NCBI GenBank assembly: GCA_002382805.1
Contig: DGAD01000043.1
Location: forward strand, 1-64,000
Length of the DNA stretch: 64,000 nucleotides
Origin: Clostridiales bacterium UBA4039
GTDB lineage: Bacteria > Bacillota > Clostridia > Lachnospirales > Vallitaleaceae
Direction: 5' to 3'
Made by a program: the position numbers and the translations under genes. Each line of letters begins with the position of its first letter. The stretch's first letter is position 1. Below the pieces are notes generated by a model, which saw nothing but the letters and a program-made list of their open reading frames with translations, ran no database searches and was not told where the DNA came from. Below, in pieces: positions 1-7,156 of this stretch.

Positions 1-86
1 CCAACATTTATTATAGAACCACTTTTTTGAAATTTATATATTCACTTTTGGTTTTGGTAACAAACTCTCTTGATTATTCTCGCGAA

Positions 87-139
87 GCAAGGACTAGCAT
101 TACTTTTCAGGATGAAAAGGTTAACTTCTAGTCCCTTGC
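87..139. other. Imperfect long hairpin in the gene-free left flank
   Basis: The first 307 bases hold no gene I can support. Within them GCAAGGACTAG (87-97) pairs with CTAGTCCCTTGC (128-139) with one bulged base, and an inner CTTTTC/GAAAAG stem closes on a five-base loop. No T-run follows, so a classical rho-independent terminator is unlikely. It could be the 3' structure of a gene to the left, a structured RNA or chance; I cannot tell which. Confidence 0.3.
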
Positions 140-307
140 CACTCTTGTTCCTAAAGTTGTCAGGGATTTTTCCAACTCAATATACACAAGACTACGAAAA
201 ATAAAAATACAAAAATCAACAGATGTAATCTTTGCATATAATTATCACAACTTTATTCTTTATGTTAAAATATGCATAAGGGTTATCTAAACGAGAGGAG
301 AAATAAA

Positions 308-871
308 ATGATTGCATTTTTAATGACAATAGAGAACGAAAAAACTAGAAGTAAACTTGAGAAAATCTATCTTGAATATCATAGAGATATGTATGTAACA
401 GCATATTCAATTTTGAAAAATCATCACGATTCACAAGACATGGTTCAAGAAGCAGTTCTAAAACTTTCAGGCAATTTACATAAAATTCTGGACATAAAGT
501 GTAAGAAAACAAGGGCTTTTCTAGTTATCATAGTAAGAAACCTTTCTTTAGATACGTATAATAAGAGAAAAGGTATTATTTTATTAGAACATGATAAAGT
601 GAAACAATTTCCAAATAAAGACGAAATTCTTATTGAAGAAAACTTCATTCGTAAGGAGTTTAGTTCGGAAATTGCAAAATATATAGAGAAAATTTATCTG
701 CCATATGCGGATATTCTGACATTACGTTATTATTATGAGTTGGAGATATATGAAATAGCTAGAAATCTCAATATTACAGAAAATAATGTTAGCGTAAGAA
801 TCAATAGAGCTTTGATAGCGTTGAAAAAAAAGCTTTTGGAAGAAGGGGTGGACTATGAACAAACTGTCTAA
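308..871 (+). CDS. RNA polymerase sigma factor, ECF / sigma-70 family
   Basis: A 187-residue sigma factor that would direct RNA polymerase to a small regulon. A sigma-70 region 2 is seen near residues 15-85 (YHRDMYVTAYSILKNHHDSQ, then the typical DMVQEAVLKL), and a region 4 helix-turn-helix near 125-180 (LRYYYELEIYEIARNLNITE, then NNVSVRINRALIALKKKL). I start it at 308 because GAGAGGAG lies just upstream; a start 36 bases earlier has no such site. It overlaps the next gene, a membrane anti-sigma factor, by 17 bases, the usual coupled pair. It is probably held inactive at the membrane until a cell-envelope signal arrives. The 5' end of this gene also survives as a relic near 6731, part of a decayed second cassette. 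Confidence 0.9.
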   Translation: MIAFLMTIENEKTRSKLEKIYLEYHRDMYVTAYSILKNHHDSQDMVQEAVLKLSGNLHKILDIKCKKTRAFLVIIVRNLSLDTYNKRKGIILLEHDKVKQFPNKDEILIEENFIRKEFSSEIAKYIEKIYLPYADILTLRYYYELEIYEIARNLNITENNVSVRINRALIALKKKLLEEGVDYEQTV

Positions 872-1601
872 TGAAGAAAGAGAACGATTGAAGAAAATGA
901 ATGAAACTTTTCTTTATGAGGTGGGTTATGAGCATATGAACAATATATGTGATGAGACTGATCGACTTTTAGAAGAGTATAAGGAACTTGAAGTTCCGGA
1001 TAGTTTGAACCAATGGTTCGTGGATTACAATAAAGAACTTATAAGAAAAAAGCAGAATGAAGCTGTACGAAGAAGAATATTAAAATTAAGTAAGAGGATT
1101 GCAGCAGTTCTAATAATTATTTGTATTGCAGGTTCAGCTGTGACAATGAGCGTTGAAGCTTTTAGAGTTAACTTCTTTAATCTCGTTATTGAAACATTTC
1201 AAAAATATAGTTTGGTATCTCAAGAAGAAATCAACGGAACACAGATGGTTTATGATGTGCCAAGTGATTGGACAGATTATTACTATCCTAAATATTTGCC
1301 AAAAGGGTATTATTTATTGAATACACGGTCATTAGTAGATACAAGATATATGACTTTTAGCAATTTAGAAGGTAATGAAATGCGATTTATTCAAGGAAAT
1401 TTAAGCTCGCAATCACAAATAGATTCAGAAAACGGTAATGTAATAAATGTTGAGATTAGAGGTTGTAAAGGTGTCCTAGTTGTTAAAGATGATATAACTA
1501 TTATAAATTGGACGACTAATGACATGAGTTTTACTATTCAAGGAAATGTTGAAAAATCAGTACTCTTAGCTATTGCGGAAAGTGTTGAAAAAAATAAATA
1601 A
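855..1601 (+). CDS. Membrane anti-sigma factor, DUF4367-like
   Basis: A 248-residue protein with a cytoplasmic N-terminal part (1-80) rich in charged helices, one membrane segment at about 82-100 (IAAVLIIICIAGSAVTMSV) and an extracytoplasmic C-terminal domain of about 140 residues. That arrangement and the C-terminal pattern (YYYPKYLPKGYYL ... MSFTIQGNVEKSVLLAIAESVEK) fit the DUF4367 domain found on anti-sigma factors in Firmicutes. I see no clear HxxxCxxC zinc motif in the N-terminal part. Its start lies inside the sigma gene, so the two are translationally coupled. Inferred role: sequester the sigma factor and release it on an envelope cue. The last ~85 bases of the gene are duplicated in the relic at 6729-6854. 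Confidence 0.8.
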   Translation: MNKLSNEERERLKKMNETFLYEVGYEHMNNICDETDRLLEEYKELEVPDSLNQWFVDYNKELIRKKQNEAVRRRILKLSKRIAAVLIIICIAGSAVTMSVEAFRVNFFNLVIETFQKYSLVSQEEINGTQMVYDVPSDWTDYYYPKYLPKGYYLLNTRSLVDTRYMTFSNLEGNEMRFIQGNLSSQSQIDSENGNVINVEIRGCKGVLVVKDDITIINWTTNDMSFTIQGNVEKSVLLAIAESVEKNK

Positions 1602-1682
1602 AAAGTTTTAGAAAAAGTGTAAGATTTTGCCACCCTAAACGGTTATATATATATAAGACTTAAAGAAAGGGGGTGGCGAGGG
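1602..1682 (+). promoter_or_regulatory. Conserved leader block before the small secreted-protein gene, candidate ECF promoter
   Basis: The 81 bases between the anti-sigma stop and the secreted-protein start are almost identical to the block at 6855-6936 in the decayed cassette. Both contain TGTAAGATTTTGCCACC, a short variable stretch, GTTATATATA and then AAGACTTAAAGAAAG leading into the ribosome binding site. Conservation of non-coding DNA in two copies, placed 5' of a secreted-protein gene next to an ECF sigma factor, suggests a promoter used by that sigma factor. It may equally reflect recent duplication. A weaker similar string, TGTAATCTTTGC, lies at 224-235 upstream of the sigma gene. Confidence 0.4.
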
Positions 1683-2120
1683 ATGAAAAAAGGTGATTTT
1701 TTTATATTAGTAGTTTGTTTGGTTCTTGCTATTACAGTAATGCCAGCTAGTGCTAATGTTGATCCAGATGTCTTAGAGGAAAAAGAAACAATGTTGATTC
1801 AACCAAGATTCACAAATATTTCGGTCTTCTACAATGATTTTTACATAACAGATCAAGGCAAAGCAGTGCTTATATCTTCTATTGATGCAAGAAATGTTGA
1901 TAAATGTAAAATAAGCATGTATCTACAAAAGTATCAAAATGGAAGCTGGATAACTGTTAAAAATTGGTCTGCAACGGAAAATGGAACTTTTTGTGGAATA
2001 GGTGAAACTTGGTATGTGATGAGTGATTATCAGTATAGGATGGTATCATATGCTTATGTGTATCTAGATAATAATTTGCTCGAACAAACTACCTATGTAA
2101 GTAGAACACAAATTTATTAA
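1683..2120 (+). CDS. Small secreted protein of unknown function
   Basis: A 145-residue protein with a clear Sec signal peptide (residues 1-24: FFILVVCLVLAITVMPASA, cleavage probably after ASA). The mature part of about 120 residues looks like a single beta-rich domain with alternating hydrophobic and aromatic residues (SWITVKNWSATENGTFCGIGE). From memory it resembles small secreted proteins that accompany ECF sigma/anti-sigma pairs in Clostridia (a DUF6147-type protein), but I cannot confirm that. The ribosome binding site is strong (AAAGGGGGTGG). It sits 81 bases behind the anti-sigma gene and 20 before another secreted protein. A truncated paralogue lies at 6937-7133, so this protein belongs to a duplicated cassette. 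Confidence 0.6.
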   Translation: MKKGDFFILVVCLVLAITVMPASANVDPDVLEEKETMLIQPRFTNISVFYNDFYITDQGKAVLISSIDARNVDKCKISMYLQKYQNGSWITVKNWSATENGTFCGIGETWYVMSDYQYRMVSYAYVYLDNNLLEQTTYVSRTQIY

Positions 2121-2140
2121 GATTTTGAAAAGAGGAAGAT

Positions 2141-2641
2141 ATGAAAAAAACAAGGAAATTTACCATTAGAATTATTGCAGCTTTAGTTGTAATTCTTAAC
2201 CTTTCATTTGCGGTCTATGCATCTGAGAATAAGGATACTCTCCAACATACAGCTATTTCAGATGCTACACTAGAATTTACGGGAACTACTGACAAAAGCG
2301 TTACAAGAGCTACTTCTCCTCATGGAGTTGTAGAAACTAAGGTTAAAGCCATTGGTAGTGGACTAGTTGATTTAGAAACAAAGTTCGCTTCTTTCGACGG
2401 TGCATTTAATACCTGCAATGGCGAACATTGGTACTATCTTGAAGATGGCCCTTTTCGAGTTGCAACAATAAATATATATAATTCAGTACCACAATCTGTT
2501 TGCTATAAAGTTGATCAGTTTACTGAGATTGTTGGTAGGGAAATAGAATACTGTCAATCAGAAGGTACTGTTCTTATGAATTGGACGTATACATATAATT
2601 GGGCAACAGTACCATATAACTATGGGGCGACAGTATATTAA
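2141..2641 (+). CDS. Secreted protein of unknown function
   Basis: A 166-residue protein with a signal peptide (KKTRKFTIRI basic start, then AALVVILNLSFAVYA, cleavage after VYA). The mature part has no domain I recognise; it contains three cysteines in the second half and an aromatic-rich tail (MNWTYTYNWATVPYNYGATVY). AAGAGGAAG precedes the ATG. It follows the small secreted protein by 20 bases and ends the sigma-factor operon just before a terminator-like hairpin, so it is probably part of the same envelope-response regulon. Confidence 0.55.
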   Translation: MKKTRKFTIRIIAALVVILNLSFAVYASENKDTLQHTAISDATLEFTGTTDKSVTRATSPHGVVETKVKAIGSGLVDLETKFASFDGAFNTCNGEHWYYLEDGPFRVATINIYNSVPQSVCYKVDQFTEIVGREIEYCQSEGTVLMNWTYTYNWATVPYNYGATVY

Positions 2642-2706
2642 GGAGTATCTGAAATGGAGACATATTTCTAGTTATAGCTTATAGGAACAACTAAAGAAGT
2701 TTATAA

Positions 2707-2751
2707 ATAGTATCCTAGGTATTTGTGAATGTAATGAATCTAGGATACTAT
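2707..2751 (+). terminator. Inverted repeat, probable transcription end of the sigma operon
   Basis: Two perfect 12-base arms (ATAGTATCCTAG and CTAGGATACTAT) separated by 21 bases lie 66 bases beyond the last gene of the operon. The following bases are T-rich but not an uninterrupted U-tract, so termination strength is uncertain. Confidence 0.5.
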
Positions 2752-2934
2752 TCTTAGTTAAAAGTATGATTGATTCAAGCAAAAGCTTGCTATCATGCAT
2801 ATCATCATACACTGAAAGGCAAAAAGATTATGAATAAAACAATTAGGAATTCACTTTTTTTTATGCACCTATTTTATGCAAGCATTTCAATTATAAGTGC
2901 AATTGTATCATATAATTCTGCTAATAAATTTTTC

Positions 2935-2942
2935 AAAATCAC
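2935..2942 (+). repeat. Target-site duplication, left copy (AAAATCAC)
   Basis: The 8-base AAAATCAC directly abuts the left tip of the IS21-family element and is repeated exactly at 5268-5275 on the other side. Confidence 0.9.
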
Positions 2943-3041
2943 TGTGATTGTCAACGAAAATTTGAGCCGCTTGACCACGAAATTGTAAGCCGCTCTGGTC
3001 ATAAAAAAATGAGCCACCATGACCACGAATTTCTGAGCCAC

Positions 3042-3782
3042 TTAGTTCAACGACTTACTTAATCGATATGAATCACCATTCATGTTTAAAACATGTGCGT
3101 TAAAGGTGACTCGATCAATTAATGCGTTAGTTAACAAGGTATCAGGAAAGAATTCTTCCCATTTGGAGAACTCTAGATTTGTTGATATAACTAGACTTCC
3201 CCTTTCAGAACGTTCAGATATAACCTGAAACAATAGCTCTGATTGATATTTATTAAATGATAGGTAAGAAAGTTCATCAAGTATTAATAAGTCTAGTTTT
3301 GATAGCTGCTTGATGAGTTTCCCTAACCGTTGTTCATTTTCAGCCTCTATAAGTTCTGTAGCTAGACTTGATGCTGTGGTAAAGTAAACCTTAAGACCAT
3401 TTAAACAAGCCTTTAACCCTATGGCAATGGATAGGTGAGTTTTACCAGTACCTGGATTACCAATGAGTATGATGTTTTCCTTTTTCTTGATAAAGTCGCA
3501 ACTAGCTAGTTCATAGATCGTAGTTGAATTCACATGTTGCAAACGGGCTAGTTCAAACTCTTCAAGAGATTTTTCGAAAGGAAATCTAGCTTGTCGTTTC
3601 AGTCGTAAAAGTTTGTTTTCTTTACGACTTGCAGCTTCTACTTTAAGAAGTTCAAGCAAGAAATCCTCAGAAGTTTGTTTGTTATCTATGCTGTCACGTA
3701 GGACTTGTTCGTAACGTTGAAAGGATGATAACTTCATGGACTTTGCTAATAGTTTTATCTGTTGATTAACTACTGAATCCAT
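3042..3782 (-). CDS. istB: IS21-family transposition helper ATPase IstB
   Basis: A 246-residue AAA+ ATPase that assists the IstA transposase in choosing and bending target DNA. A Walker A motif (GNPGTGKTHLS) is seen near residues 107-117 and a Walker B motif (LLILDELSYLS) near 165-175, followed by a sensor-like VISTNLEFSKWEE. Length is typical for IstB. Its start codon overlaps the istA stop by one base (TAATG), the standard coupled arrangement. The gene appears complete. Confidence 0.95.
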   Translation of the reverse strand: MDSVVNQQIKLLAKSMKLSSFQRYEQVLRDSIDNKQTSEDFLLELLKVEAASRKENKLLRLKRQARFPFEKSLEEFELARLQHVNSTTIYELASCDFIKKKENIILIGNPGTGKTHLSIAIGLKACLNGLKVYFTTASSLATELIEAENEQRLGKLIKQLSKLDLLILDELSYLSFNKYQSELLFQVISERSERGSLVISTNLEFSKWEEFFPDTLLTNALIDRVTFNAHVLNMNGDSYRLSKSLN

Positions 3783-5158
3783 TAACTATTCACCTCCATA
3801 ATCAGTTGATCATAACGATTAAGTTGAGTAGGTATAACAGTTATATCCGGTGTTTCTTTTAGCCCGTTTACTTCTTTTAAATGAGCTAAAAGAAGTTTCT
3901 GCCCATCCTTTTTACTAGCATATGTTTGAAGTACATCTTTTGGAATGTACTGTCTAACCGGTGCTGCATTAAAAAGGGCTCGTGGTTTAGATTCTAATAA
4001 CTTAATATAGTGAGTAATATCATAGGTCTTGTGGTTTTTACCATACCAGCGTTCATGCGTTGCTATTTTCATGCTTTTATAATGAATAGTAATCGTCATT
4101 GCATCGACTTTAATACAGACTTCTTTACCACAATAGTCCGTTGGAACAGAGTATTTATTGGTTTGATAAGTAATTAATGAATAAGCATTTACTTCATAAT
4201 AGACTACTTTTTCTGGACTGTAATGATAAAGAGGTAAAGGTAATAATGCTGATTTTTCAAGGAGGAAATTTTCTTCTACGGTTCCTGTTCTAGATGCTAT
4301 TGAATGATGAATGTAGTTGTTGCAATAAGATGTTAAATAAGTATTAAGTCCATCTATTGAGTCAACTCTAGGTATGGGGACTAATGCATTTCGTCTTACG
4401 TAGCCGACAAGGTTTTCGACCAAACCCTTTTCGTTACCACTGCGAGGATTGCAATAAGTAGTATTAAACTGGTAATGAGCTTTTAACTCCTCATAGCGTT
4501 TAGTTTCTTTTGTGACATATGCGCCTAAACCTTCTGAAACTGCTACGGCAGCATTATCGAAGATTGTTCGCTTAGGCACTGCACCAAAAAACTTAAAGGA
4601 TGAAATATGAGCATCTAGAAAGCATTCTTCATTTTCAGCATAGTATGCTTTAACGAAAAAGTGACCACTGAAACATAAACGCATACAGAAGAATTTAAGT
4701 TTTTTGCGCTGACCTTTGACATAAGCATAAGCTGTACCAAAATCAATCTGAGCTGCTTCACCAGGATCGAACTCCAGAGGAACAAAGGCTTCCTTTGTTT
4801 TGTCTTTGAGTTCCCGCACTGCACGTCTTACGGCTGTATAGCTACCAGTAAAGTGTAACTCTTCAACTAAACGTTCATGAATTCGTTTAGCTGTGTGCTT
4901 TTGCTTCTTAAATCCATGTGAAGAGTCTTCAGCAAAACAACGAAGAATAAATGCTCTGACTTCATCTGTGATTACAGGAGCAGAGCGTGGTGAATAATCT
5001 TTACGTTCCCATGGAACGTTCTCACCCTTACAGTATTTAGCTACTGTATTACGTGAGATATGTAGCTGCTTGGCAATCGCTCGTTGCGACATGCCATGAT
5101 GAAGATAAAGTTCTCTTATTTGATTATATTCTGCCAAATCTATTTTCACGCCTTTCAC
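3782..5158 (-). CDS. istA: IS21-family transposase IstA
   Basis: A 458-residue transposase that binds the element ends and performs strand cleavage and joining. An N-terminal helix-turn-helix is seen at about residues 14-42 (HHGMSQRAIAKQLHISRNTV). The integrase-like core carries the catalytic acids in FDPGEAAQIDFGTAYAY, in RTIFDNAAVAV and in RSGNEKGLVENLVGYVRRN. The C-terminal region holds the beta-barrel segment with YSVPTDYCGKEV. The reading frame is uninterrupted and precedes istB directly, so the element is probably still capable of moving. Confidence 0.95.
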   Translation of the reverse strand: MKGVKIDLAEYNQIRELYLHHGMSQRAIAKQLHISRNTVAKYCKGENVPWERKDYSPRSAPVITDEVRAFILRCFAEDSSHGFKKQKHTAKRIHERLVEELHFTGSYTAVRRAVRELKDKTKEAFVPLEFDPGEAAQIDFGTAYAYVKGQRKKLKFFCMRLCFSGHFFVKAYYAENEECFLDAHISSFKFFGAVPKRTIFDNAAVAVSEGLGAYVTKETKRYEELKAHYQFNTTYCNPRSGNEKGLVENLVGYVRRNALVPIPRVDSIDGLNTYLTSYCNNYIHHSIASRTGTVEENFLLEKSALLPLPLYHYSPEKVVYYEVNAYSLITYQTNKYSVPTDYCGKEVCIKVDAMTITIHYKSMKIATHERWYGKNHKTYDITHYIKLLESKPRALFNAAPVRQYIPKDVLQTYASKKDGQKLLLAHLKEVNGLKETPDITVIPTQLNRYDQLIMEVNS

Positions 5159-5267
5159 ACTCCTATACGATAATATTTACTATTATCATACAGGAAAATT
5201 TATGATTGGCTCAAAAATTCGTGGTCATTGTAATGCTATATGGCTCACTTTTATAGTATCAAACACA

Positions 5268-5275
5268 AAAATCAC
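5268..5275 (+). repeat. Target-site duplication, right copy (AAAATCAC)
   Basis: Exact repeat of 2935-2942, directly after the CACA tip of the IS21-family element. Confidence 0.9.
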
Positions 5276-5935
5276 ATCAGATGCTAAATATTCATATTAT
5301 TGGTTAGACTATCGGTATTCAGCAATTCAAACACCCAATAACATGCTCTTAATTGGTGCAATAGTACTGATTATAATAGGATATATTTTAGGAAAATCAT
5401 CAATAATATCTTTTGACTATATACCATTTATTTCAATTTCACTTGTTACAGTGTCAATCTTTGCAACCGGTATATTTTATTTCCTGATTATCAATTACCG
5501 AAGCAGTATTTATGAGTGGGTATACATTGAGTCAATTAAATCAGTTGTCGGCTACTATTTGTTTGTATTCTTTTGGTTGGGGATTTCTTATATTCTCTCA
5601 TTAAAATTTCGTTCATTGATAATAGCATTGGTTCTAATCATGCTACAGATAGTTGAAACAATCTACATCCCCTTCATGACAAGCAAATCTTTCATACTAA
5701 AATATTTGCCGGTTACAATAACTAGAGATATTGTTATTGGCAACTTTCCGTTTTGGCTTGAAACATCGTTAAGCTCTCGATTAGGAGTCAACTCATATGC
5801 AAACATAACACCGCCAATCAATGGCTTTAGCGAAATGAAACCCATTGATTCAATATGGGTTTATTGTGGATATGCATTGTATTTTTTCTTTGCTTGGTTG
5901 ATTTTAGTATCTATAAAAAAGAAAGGGTGAAAATA

Positions 5936-6619
5936 GTGAAATTGGTAAAAACAGAACACAATCTAATTCAAATTAATAACTACTACTCAAATGCTCCTAA
6001 AATACGAATTTCTAATAATAATATAATTGCTAACCTTCATGACATGAACTTTACAAACTTAGATGTTCAAATTATTACATTTATAGCTGTAAGTACAAAC
6101 GACAGGTATTCTGATGGATATAGGTTCTCTTTCTTTTTCGATAACCCAATATCTATAAATTCGATAGATAAGAACAAAATTGCTAGCGATATTTTAGCTT
6201 ATTTTAATAATTGTGAGGCGATAATGGATGACTCCCTTGTCGTTGGGTTACACTTTTATAGACCAAAGGAGTGCGTAGCAGAGTTATATCAACAAATATC
6301 AAATTTTCCTAAATTCTCCGAACTTATCAATCTATTTCGGATTATCGATAATCACTATCCTACTAGTTTTAACTTCTATAAAGTTATGAACGCTGAAAAA
6401 AAAGAAGGTCATTCAACGATTTTGTATAAATACTGTGATTTTTTGATTAAACAGTGTAAAATTTCAGGAAGCTACTCTGTACCATTAGGTGGTTTCAAAC
6501 TTACGGAAATAGATAGAATACTACCATTCTCATATATCCTTACTTCAGTCTCAAATGTTTACATTCTCGAAGACCAATACAATATTGGCTACGCATATGC
6601 ACTTCTACTATCACAATAA
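5936..6619 (+). CDS. Protein of unknown function behind the split membrane-protein gene
   Basis: A 227-residue protein starting at a GTG with GAAAGGG six bases upstream; longer in-frame starts overlap the membrane gene and lack a binding site. No signal peptide, no strong membrane segment and no motif that I recognise. It is rich in Asn, Ile, Tyr and Phe, as expected from very AT-rich DNA. The stop of the upstream membrane gene lies only six bases before the start, so the two were cotranscribed before the element inserted. A functional partnership with that membrane protein is inference only. Confidence 0.6.
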   Translation: MKLVKTEHNLIQINNYYSNAPKIRISNNNIIANLHDMNFTNLDVQIITFIAVSTNDRYSDGYRFSFFFDNPISINSIDKNKIASDILAYFNNCEAIMDDSLVVGLHFYRPKECVAELYQQISNFPKFSELINLFRIIDNHYPTSFNFYKVMNAEKKEGHSTILYKYCDFLIKQCKISGSYSVPLGGFKLTEIDRILPFSYILTSVSNVYILEDQYNIGYAYALLLSQ

Positions 6620-6650
6620 TTGCTATCTAAAAGTTAGAATTTATTTAAGG

Positions 6651-6723
6651 TTATCCAGATGAAAACCTCTTCTTCAAAGCGAAGTCATCCACACATACTT
6701 TTTTTACGGAGGATTTATCCACA
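6651..6723 (+). other. Three DnaA-box-like 9-mers in an intergenic stretch
   Basis: TTATCCAGA (6651), TCATCCACA (6685) and a perfect-consensus TTATCCACA (6715) lie on the same strand within 73 bases. They fall in the decayed stretch between the gene ending at 6619 and the relic cassette. They may be remnants of a replicon origin or regulatory DnaA sites, or chance in AT-rich DNA; no origin-like AT-rich unwinding region or initiator gene is adjacent. Confidence 0.2.
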
Positions 6724-6728
6724 ATGGA

Positions 6729-6854
6729 TGGCATTTTTAATGACAATAGAGAACGATTGAAGAAAATTATAATGAGATGAGTTTCAGTGTTCAAGGAAAC
6801 GTTGAAGAAGCAGTAATTTTAGCTATTGTAGAAAGTATTTTGAAAAACAAATAA
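6729..6854 (+). pseudogene. Relic of sigma-factor and anti-sigma genes, internally deleted
   Basis: Bases 6731-6756 repeat the first codons of the sigma gene (314-339) exactly. They run directly into the start of the anti-sigma gene through the string AGAGAACGA that occurs in both parents, so a deletion between two short direct repeats is the simplest explanation. A second deletion then joins this to the last ~85 bases of the anti-sigma gene (compare 1516-1601), ending in the same KNK stop. Nothing functional can remain; it marks a former second copy of the whole cassette. Confidence 0.85.
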
Positions 6855-6936
6855 AAAGTTTTGAAAAAAGTGTAAGATTTTGCCACCTTCTAGGGTTATA
6901 TATAATAGAAGACTTAAAGAAAGGAGGTGGGGAGAG
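6855..6936 (+). promoter_or_regulatory. Second copy of the conserved leader block
   Basis: Nearly identical to 1602-1682, including TGTAAGATTTTGCCACC and the AGAAGACTTAAAGAAAGGAGG stretch (20 of its bases match). It precedes a broken secreted-protein gene. It could still drive transcription into the peptidase gene at 7157, about 280 bases downstream, because no terminator is seen between. Confidence 0.4.
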
Positions 6937-7133
6937 ATGAAAAGAGGTGATTCAATTAGCGTTTTAATATGCATGATGTTTGTGTTTATGACAGTACCAA
7001 TGGATAGCTAGTTCAAATACAGCAAAACAACAAGAAGAAGCATTGATTCAAACAAGAGTTACAAATATTTCGGTCTTCTACAGAAAGTGGAACTTTTTGT
7101 GGAATAGGAGAGACGTGGTATGTGAAAGAATAA
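6937..7133 (+). pseudogene. Relic of the small secreted-protein gene
   Basis: The copy starts with ATG and a strong binding site (AAAGGAGGTGG) and matches the gene at 1683 at its signal peptide, around the ACAAATATTTCGGTCTTCTA segment, and at GGAACTTTTTGTGGAATAGG. It is interrupted by a stop codon and frameshift after the signal region (near 7008) and lacks about 120 internal bases relative to the intact gene. Confidence 0.85.
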
Positions 7134-7156
7134 AATTAGAACTTTAGGAGGAAGGT

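Larger units (their letters stand above)
2943..5267 (-). mobile_element. Complete IS21-family insertion sequence, about 2.3 kb
   Basis: The element carries istA and istB on the minus strand. Its tips are imperfect inverted repeats: TGTGATTG...TTTGAGCC on the left and, read inward from the right, TGTGTTTG...AGTGAGCC. Inside each end lie further copies of GAGCC and TGACCACGAA motifs, the multiple terminal repeats expected of IS21 (left: 2964-3045; right: 5210-5247). It begins with TG, ends with CA and is flanked by a perfect 8-base duplication, so it is intact and probably recent. Its base composition is clearly less AT-rich than the island it entered. Upstream of istA a GATAATA/TATTATC palindrome sits at 5169-5187. 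Confidence 0.95.
2830..5930 (+). pseudogene. Membrane protein gene split by an IS21-family element
   Basis: The reading frame starting at 2830 (MNKTIRNSLFFMHLF) runs into the element at 2943, and it resumes in the same frame right after it at 5276. Removing the element and one copy of the 8-base duplication restores an uninterrupted 255-residue protein with KFFKITSDAKYSYYW across the junction. The restored protein has an N-terminal membrane segment, an extracellular loop and about five more membrane segments, a topology seen in ABC-2-like permeases, although no family signature is plain. A start inside the element (5202, preceded by AGGA) reads in frame into the right part, so a 242-residue fusion product could still be made. 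The downstream gene at 5936 is probably in the same operon. Confidence 0.8.

Noticed and set aside
2770..2829. Upstream extension of the split membrane-protein frame by 20 codons
   Set aside because: The extra residues (MIQAKACYHAYHH...) look like translated non-coding DNA, while the ATG at 2830 is followed directly by a membrane-segment start. The binding site AAAGG is weak but better placed.
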